Below are positions 42,484-46,665 of a stretch of DNA of 46,665 nucleotides, piece by piece (within the stretch, counting starts at the first letter, position 1; each line of letters starts with the position of its first letter). The stretch is from Dehalococcoidia bacterium (GTDB taxonomy: Bacteria > Chloroflexota > Dehalococcoidia > Lucifugimonadales > Lucifugimonadaceae), in contig JAJEGY010000027.1 of the NCBI GenBank assembly GCA_022819585.1, positions 1 through 46,665 of the forward strand. Direction: 5' to 3'. The notes beneath the pieces were generated by a model that saw nothing but the letters and a program-made list of their open reading frames with translations, was not told the DNA's origin and ran no database searches. The position numbers were made by a program, and so were the translations under genes.

Positions 42484-43896
42484 ATGACCCGAAACTTCCG
42501 CTCCGAACAAGACTCCATGGGCGTCCTAGACGTCCCCGCCAACGCCTACTACGGCGCTAACACCCGACGCGCCGAACTCAACTTCCCGATCTCCGACCTC
42601 CGCTTCTCCCGCTCCTTCATCCGAGCCATCGCACAGGTCAAGCAGTGCGCCGCCGAAGTCAACCTCGAACTCGAAGCCCTCGACGCCGAACGTGCCAACG
42701 CAATAGTCGCAGCCGCACAACGAGTCATCGACGGAGAATTCGACGACGCCTTCGTCGTCGACATCTTCCAGACCGGCTCTGGCACCTCAACCAACATGAA
42801 CGCCAACGAGGTCATCTCCAACGTGGCCATCGAAGCCCTCGGCGGAGAACTCGGCTCTCGCGACCCTATCCATCCCAACGACCATGTAAACCGCGGACAG
42901 TCCTCCAACGACGTAATCCCCACCTCCATCCAAGTAGCCGCCGCCGTAGCCATCGCAGATTCCCTCCTGCCCGCCATGCAGGAACTCGAAGACGGCCTAA
43001 GAGAAAAGTCGAAAGACTTCTGGAACGTAGTCAAGACCGGCCGCACTCACCTCCAAGACGCTACCCCCATCCGCCTTGGCCAAGAGTTCCTCGGATACGC
43101 CGGACAGATCGAGTTCGGACGCCAGCGCGTCCAGCGCGCCCTAGACGAACTCGCCGTTTTGCCTCTCGGCGGCACCGCCGTAGGCACCGGCATCGGAATG
43201 CACCCCGAATTTGCCCAACGCGTCATCGCAAAACTCGCCGAGCGCACCGACATCCCCTTCTCCGAGACCACAAACCACTTCCAGTCCCAGAGCACCATCG
43301 ACCCCGTAGTCAGCGCATCCGGCGCTCTAAAGACCGTCGCCGTCAGCCTCCTCAAGATATGCAACGACCTCCGATGGCTAGGCTCCGGCCCCCGTGCCGG
43401 CATCGGCGAGATCGCCCTTCCCGAAGTCCAGCCCGGAAGCTCCATCATGCCCGGAAAGGTAAACCCCGTCATCGCAGAGTCCGTCACCATGGTCTGCGCC
43501 CAGGTCATCGGAAACGACACCACCATCGCCATCGCCGGACAGTCAGGAAATTTCGAACTCAACGTAATGATGCCCGTCGCCGCACACAACCTACTGGAAT
43601 CCATCGACCTCCTAGCCGCATCATCCATCAACCTCCAACGCCAGTGCGTTGGGGGAATTGAAGCCACCGAAATCGGTCCCTCCATGGTCGCTCAAGGACT
43701 CGCCATCTGCACCGCCCTAGCACCCATCATCGGCTACGACGCAGCAGCAGCAATCGCCCACGAAGCATCCGAAACTGGCGAAACCATCCGCCAAGTAGCC
43801 CTCCGCCGCACCGACCTAGACGAAGAAGCCCTAGACAAAGCCCTAGACCCCTTCACCATGACCGAACCCAACCCAAACATCTCCGCCAGCGGATGA
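42484..43896 (+). CDS. fumC: Class II fumarate hydratase
   Basis: A 470-residue enzyme that interconverts fumarate and malate. Signature parts are YYGANTRRAELNFPIS, GSGTSTNMNANEVI, NDHVNRGQSSNDVIPT, KTGRTHLQDATPIRLGQE, and the catalytic SS loop GSSIMPGKVNPV. It is a cytoplasmic homotetramer in the family and belongs to the TCA cycle; here it can use malate from the malate synthase at 27470. The final 108 bases are duplicated, diverged, at 45031-45138. Argininosuccinate lyase and aspartase are excluded by the full FumC motif set. Confidence 0.96.
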   Translation: MTRNFRSEQDSMGVLDVPANAYYGANTRRAELNFPISDLRFSRSFIRAIAQVKQCAAEVNLELEALDAERANAIVAAAQRVIDGEFDDAFVVDIFQTGSGTSTNMNANEVISNVAIEALGGELGSRDPIHPNDHVNRGQSSNDVIPTSIQVAAAVAIADSLLPAMQELEDGLREKSKDFWNVVKTGRTHLQDATPIRLGQEFLGYAGQIEFGRQRVQRALDELAVLPLGGTAVGTGIGMHPEFAQRVIAKLAERTDIPFSETTNHFQSQSTIDPVVSASGALKTVAVSLLKICNDLRWLGSGPRAGIGEIALPEVQPGSSIMPGKVNPVIAESVTMVCAQVIGNDTTIAIAGQSGNFELNVMMPVAAHNLLESIDLLAASSINLQRQCVGGIEATEIGPSMVAQGLAICTALAPIIGYDAAAAIAHEASETGETIRQVALRRTDLDEEALDKALDPFTMTEPNPNISASG

Positions 43897-43942
43897 AACC
43901 TAATATTCGCATTTCCGGTAAGGAGTACTGATACTTGGGCGT

Positions 43943-44449
43943 GTGGACTTTAACCGAGATAAAGCAGAAACGAACTCCACGAGCATCCGACGCGCCATAA
44001 CTCCGTTCGGTGCAACGTTAATTGTGCTGATGTTGTCGTTGCTCGTGGCAGCTGTTGCAGGTTGCATATCCGGAGGAGGGATATCAACCGACAACCGAGT
44101 CACCGAGGTCACCAGAGAGATTCCTTTCACCGTCGAGGTGGAGGTCACCAGAGAAGTGCCGGTCATCGCAGAAGTGGAGGTCACTCGCGAAATACTGGTT
44201 ACCGAAGAGGTGGAGGTCACACGGCAAGTTCCGATTACCGTCGAGGTAGAGGTCACCAGAGAAATACGTGCAACCGTTGAGGTAGAAGTCACGCGCGAGG
44301 TCCCTGTTACCGTGGTTGTCGAGAAAGAGTTCACGATTGATCTCGAACTGACCTGCGGTAACGACGAAATTCAAACCTACATCAGAGACGACGATCTGAC
44401 GACGTTGCGCGCTACTGCTGAAGCACCTCCGCTAACATGCACTCCCTGA
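43943..44449 (+). CDS. VTREV-repeat lipoprotein (copy 1)
   Basis: A 168-residue protein with a hydrophobic signal segment and a lipobox at Cys41 (LLVAAVAGC). Residues 53-126 consist of about six 12-residue units of the type EVEVTREVPVTV, alternating Val/Glu/Thr, predicted to form an extended beta or stalk structure. A short Cys-containing tail (ELTCGN, PPLTC) follows. Repeats of this kind mark surface lipoproteins of Chloroflexota. The GTG start is uncertain, since AAGGAG is 17 bases upstream. It is the first of two cargo genes between fumC and its displaced 3' end. Confidence 0.72.
   Translation: MDFNRDKAETNSTSIRRAITPFGATLIVLMLSLLVAAVAGCISGGGISTDNRVTEVTREIPFTVEVEVTREVPVIAEVEVTREILVTEEVEVTRQVPITVEVEVTREIRATVEVEVTREVPVTVVVEKEFTIDLELTCGNDEIQTYIRDDDLTTLRATAEAPPLTCTP
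44099..44320 (+). repeat. 36-bp tandem coding repeat of lipoprotein 1
   Basis: About six 36-base units encode EVEVTRE-type 12-residue repeats; the invariant core is GAGGTGGAGGTCAC or close variants. Units have drifted at third positions, so they are not a recent slippage product. Confidence 0.8.
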
Positions 44450-44515
44450 CCGATTTCTCTCGCCTTGAAGAATTATCTTGCCACCTGAATCCCAAATTAC
44501 CGCGTTCGTATTCCC

Positions 44516-45040
44516 TTGGTCTTTCGTTATGCCGTCAGCAAACTAAGGTTCGAAAATTTGCACACGATCCAACGGTTGATGATCCTTGTGCTGGTGCTCT
44601 CCGCGCTGGCTACAACTATCGCTGGTTGTACGAGCGAAGGATTGTTCCGGTCCAACAGGTCGATCGAACCCTCCATTGTTGTCAACGATGTTCTGGTGCC
44701 GGTAATGGTTGAAGTAACTCGTGAGGTTGTGGTTCCCGTGGAGATCGAAGTCACCCGAGAGGTTATAGTGCCCATAAAGGTCGAAGTTACTCGCGAGGTT
44801 ATGGTCCCCGTAGAGATTGAAGTCACCCGAGAGGTTTCTTCTGATGTGGAAATCGAGGTAACGCGCGTCGTTTCAGTTACCGAGGTAATAGTGCAGGAAG
44901 TCTATTGGGCACCAATATGCCCTTCAGAACTCAATGCCTTGAGAGCCCCTAAAGAATGTGTGCCCCAGACGCCTTTTCCCACATGGCCGGCGGACAAACC
45001 TCTAGTTCCAGCGTTTACACCCACGCCTCTCGCCAAGTAG
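44516..45040 (+). CDS. VTREV-repeat lipoprotein (copy 2)
   Basis: A protein of up to 174 residues. Hydrophobic LMILVLVLSALATTIAGC ends in a lipobox Cys38. Residues 65-124 are five 12-residue units (VEVTREVVVPVE, IEVTREVIVPIK and similar), followed by a Cys-containing tail (APICPSEL, KECVPQ) and a TPTPLAK end. The TTG start at 44516 is uncertain; a Met at residue 22 is possible. The stop TAG (45038-45040) lies 8 bases inside the displaced fumC fragment, so the fragment supplies the end of this gene. It is a paralogue of copy 1. Confidence 0.7.
   Translation: MVFRYAVSKLRFENLHTIQRLMILVLVLSALATTIAGCTSEGLFRSNRSIEPSIVVNDVLVPVMVEVTREVVVPVEIEVTREVIVPIKVEVTREVMVPVEIEVTREVSSDVEIEVTRVVSVTEVIVQEVYWAPICPSELNALRAPKECVPQTPFPTWPADKPLVPAFTPTPLAK
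44708..44887 (+). repeat. 36-bp tandem coding repeat of lipoprotein 2
   Basis: Five 36-base units encode xEVTREVxVPxx; alternate units share VPVE or VPIK ends, which hints at a 72-base higher-order repeat. The period is the same as in lipoprotein 1. Confidence 0.75.
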
Positions 45041-45138
45041 CCCTACGCCGCACCAACCTAGACGAAGAAGCCCTAGACGCCGCCCTAGACCCCTTCACAA
45101 TGACCGAACCCAACCCAAACATCTCCGCCAGCGGCTAA
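45031..45138 (+). pseudogene. Displaced 3' end of a second fumC allele
   Basis: These 108 bases encode 35 residues (RQVALRRTNLDEEALD... to ...NPNISASG) plus TAA. They match the last 108 bases of fumC (43789-43896) without gaps at about 100 positions. Changes include Asp to Asn, Lys to Ala, synonymous changes and a TGA-to-TAA stop. Similarity begins and ends abruptly. It comes from a diverged allele and not from a recent exact duplication, and it marks the far edge of the two-lipoprotein cargo. Confidence 0.9.
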
Positions 45139-45217
45139 AAGCCACGGTCATCCTCCCATTTCCCAGAACCACCCGCGTTCCGCATCCTCGCCACTCACCT
45201 CGACTCCCCACGCCCAA

Positions 45218-45238
45218 TTCCTGCTATCATAATAGGAA
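45218..45238. promoter_or_regulatory. Imperfect palindrome in the NYN gene promoter
   Basis: TTCCTGCTAT and ATAATAGGAA flank a central C; eight of ten positions pair. It includes a TATCAT/CATAAT -10-like sequence and lies 36 bases before the GTG start, so it could be an operator over the promoter. Confidence 0.35.
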
Positions 45239-45273
45239 ATCTGTATGAAAAATCAAAGGAGTTGCCGTAGATC

Positions 45274-46128
45274 GTGACCGTGAACCAAAACATCGCTCTT
45301 CTAGTCGACGCCGAAAACGGTGTCAGCGCACCACAATTAGATGCCCTCTTAACCGAATTGAACCAGACCGGCTCCGTCATCGAAAAACGCGCAATCGGAA
45401 ACTGGTCGAACAACAATTTCAACAAAAAAGTCCAATGGGACAACCTCGGATTCAAAATCGTCAACCAGACCGGACAAATCCCAGGACACAACGGTTCCGA
45501 TTTCCGACTCGTCATCGAAGCCATTGAGATGGTCCACGACCCCGATCTAAATATCGATACATTCGTCGTCATGTCATCCGATCAGGGATTCATCCCTCTT
45601 TACAGTCGGCTTCGACAATTGGGCAAAATCGTCATCGTCGCCGGAAACCGACACCTCAAAAACAGCAAAATCAAGGCCACCACCGACCGCATCATCAATC
45701 TCAACACCCTCGTTCAACCACAGCAACAAACTAAGAAACCCAAAACAGCAACTAAACCCGCGAAAAAGACGCGAACCCGTTCTAGAAGCCGATGGACAAA
45801 TCGCAAACACGGGAAACCCTCGAAGAGTGTCCTTCGACCTATGTCCAGCGGTCAGCGCCAACGCACAAGACGTTTGATCCAACGCGCACTAGCACACGTT
45901 CAAAACTCAAACCGCAACCGATCCCTCGACTCCCTATACCGGGCTATGAAACACTGCGACACTGAATTCAGCGTCCGACGCTTGGGATACGCACGTTTCT
46001 TCGACTTCCTGCGTAGCTTCCCTGAAATCGTCACCGTCGTAGGAACCGACAAAACCGATTCCACCGTATATCCCGGACGCGACACCGCGCGCCTGCCTCG
46101 AAAATCTTCAAAACGACGGAAAAAGTAA
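45274..46128 (+). CDS. NYN-domain (LabA/DUF88-like) protein with C-terminal OST-HTH domain
   Basis: A 284-residue protein. The N-terminal NYN PIN-like nuclease domain has IALLVDAEN (Asp12, Asn15), HNGSDFRLVIEAIEM (Asp76) and FVVMSSDQGFIPLYSRL (Asp103), all acidic residues needed for metal binding. A basic linker (KKPKTATKPAKKTRTRSRSR) leads to a LOTUS/OST-HTH domain (about 195-268; LIQRALAHVQ, LDSLYRAMKHCDTEFSVRRLGYARFFDFLRSF in parts). This domain pair indicates an RNA-binding nuclease. GTG start after AAAGGAG. Likely alone in its transcript. Confidence 0.85.
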   Translation: MTVNQNIALLVDAENGVSAPQLDALLTELNQTGSVIEKRAIGNWSNNNFNKKVQWDNLGFKIVNQTGQIPGHNGSDFRLVIEAIEMVHDPDLNIDTFVVMSSDQGFIPLYSRLRQLGKIVIVAGNRHLKNSKIKATTDRIINLNTLVQPQQQTKKPKTATKPAKKTRTRSRSRWTNRKHGKPSKSVLRPMSSGQRQRTRRLIQRALAHVQNSNRNRSLDSLYRAMKHCDTEFSVRRLGYARFFDFLRSFPEIVTVVGTDKTDSTVYPGRDTARLPRKSSKRRKK

Positions 46129-46157
46129 GGTCGCACCACACGATTCCGTCACCACCC

Positions 46158-46604
46158 ATGTCCGTCATCTCCCGACTCACGCCGATCATTCCAATTTTGA
46201 TCGTCGCAACCTTCCTGACATCTTGCGAAGACCTAGAAGTTGCCGACTTCAACCCCGAATTCCGACCCGTTCCCACTATCGAACGCGCACCAACCGTACA
46301 ACCCACACCCACAATCGAAGCCGCTCCCACAACAACCCAGTTTCAAGGCTTCAAACAAGCTCCAACAGCCACTCAGTTCGAAGGATTCGAACAAGCCCCC
46401 ACTGTCACCCAGTTCGAAGGATTCAACGACGAGGAAGACTCCGACCCTTGCTCCATCTACCTCAGCGATCCTACCCCGAGAAACGCAGAAGCAGCCGCAG
46501 AATGGGCCATCAACTACTTGGAAGCTGCCGGAGACCAAGTTGATCGCAACAACCCCGAACACATAGTAGCCGCCTGCCAAGCCGTCCTCACCAACCACCC
46601 CTAG
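46158..46604 (+). CDS. Repeat-containing lipoprotein
   Basis: A 148-residue protein with signal segment PIIPILIVATFLTSC, lipobox Cys23. A Pro/Thr linker (APTVQPTPTIE) is followed by three 12-residue units (APTTTQFQGFKQ, APTATQFEGFEQ, APTVTQFEGFND). The C-terminal part has Cys in DPCSIYL and AACQAVL and a helix (NAEAAAEWAINYLEAAGDQ). No family was recognised. It starts 29 bases after the NYN gene. The 12-residue period equals that of the VTREV lipoproteins although the sequence differs. Confidence 0.65.
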   Translation: MSVISRLTPIIPILIVATFLTSCEDLEVADFNPEFRPVPTIERAPTVQPTPTIEAAPTTTQFQGFKQAPTATQFEGFEQAPTVTQFEGFNDEEDSDPCSIYLSDPTPRNAEAAAEWAINYLEAAGDQVDRNNPEHIVAACQAVLTNHP

Positions 46605-46635
46605 ATCACAAGAGACCATCACCACCCCATCCACC

Positions 46636-46665
46636 GCCCCTTTCGCAAAGCGAAGGGGGCGCGGG
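46636..46665. repeat. Dispersed CCCCTTTCG...CGAAGGGGGCGCG hairpin repeat
   Basis: GCCCCTTTCG and CGAAGGGGGC can pair around CAAAG. The same arms occur at 38818-38878. It runs to the end of the window, so its right boundary is not seen. Confidence 0.55.

Noticed and set aside
44099-44887. Regular 36-base repeats could suggest a CRISPR array
   Set aside because: The repeats have no unique spacers, are contiguous, and encode periodic 12-residue protein repeats in an open frame.

Overview
The window looks like a chromosomal segment of an uncultured bacterium, most likely a Chloroflexota lineage of the Dehalococcoidia/SAR202 type. This is inference from three things: lipoproteins with long VTREV-type repeats, a luciferase-like FMN monooxygenase beside many aldo/keto reductase, SDR and HpcH/HpaI aldolase paralogues, and frequent TTG starts. 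No rRNA, tRNA or CRISPR array is visible.

Layout. 1-6.6 kb: an excalibur-domain protein (5' end missing), two tandem histidine phosphatases, two HpaI-type aldolases around a YbjQ gene, a GlcD-like flavoprotein, a small lipoprotein and a coiled-coil membrane protein. 6.7-15.2 kb: a co-oriented run of a Gfo/Idh dehydrogenase, three aldo/keto reductases interrupted by a GIY-YIG-like protein, two PhnB/VOC proteins and GlcE- and GlcF-like proteins. 15.2-25 kb: a glyoxylate-type aminotransferase, two SDRs, a membrane HNH protein, DUF2442, an M20 amidohydrolase, class I FBP aldolase and fructose-1,6-bisphosphatase (divergent pair), a PLP aminotransferase and a zinc alcohol dehydrogenase. 25.5-30.4 kb: a primary-type sigma factor with a strong terminator, a malate synthase, and a VapB/VapB-remnant/VapBC array. 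30.4-38.8 kb: a luciferase-like monooxygenase, a pentapeptide membrane protein, UvrB, two MFS transporters and an SNase-like protein. 38.8-46.7 kb: a second VapBC, a putative metallopeptidase, a zinc-ribbon membrane protein, a CMD protein, a clan AA protease pair, fumarase, three repeat lipoproteins and a NYN-OST-HTH protein.

Metabolic reading. GlcD, GlcE and GlcF (glycolate to glyoxylate), an alanine/serine-glyoxylate-type aminotransferase, malate synthase and fumarase could form a glyoxylate hub feeding C4 acids. FBP aldolase and FBPase give the glycolysis/gluconeogenesis step. The HpaI aldolases, AKRs, Gfo/Idh and SDRs suggest breakdown of varied sugar acids or other organic matter.

Main discovery candidate. 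Four genes (YbjQ, glcD, the second MFS gene, fumC) are each followed by a second, diverged, in-frame copy of only their own 3' end, terminating at the stop codon. Between the intact stop and the displaced 3' end lie compact cargos: nothing, a lipoprotein, a VapBC pair, and two VTREV lipoproteins. In two cases the last cargo gene takes its own stop codon from the displaced fragment. This resembles repeated insertion of small cargos at gene 3' ends with restoration of the host reading frame, but no recombinase is visible in or near the cargos.
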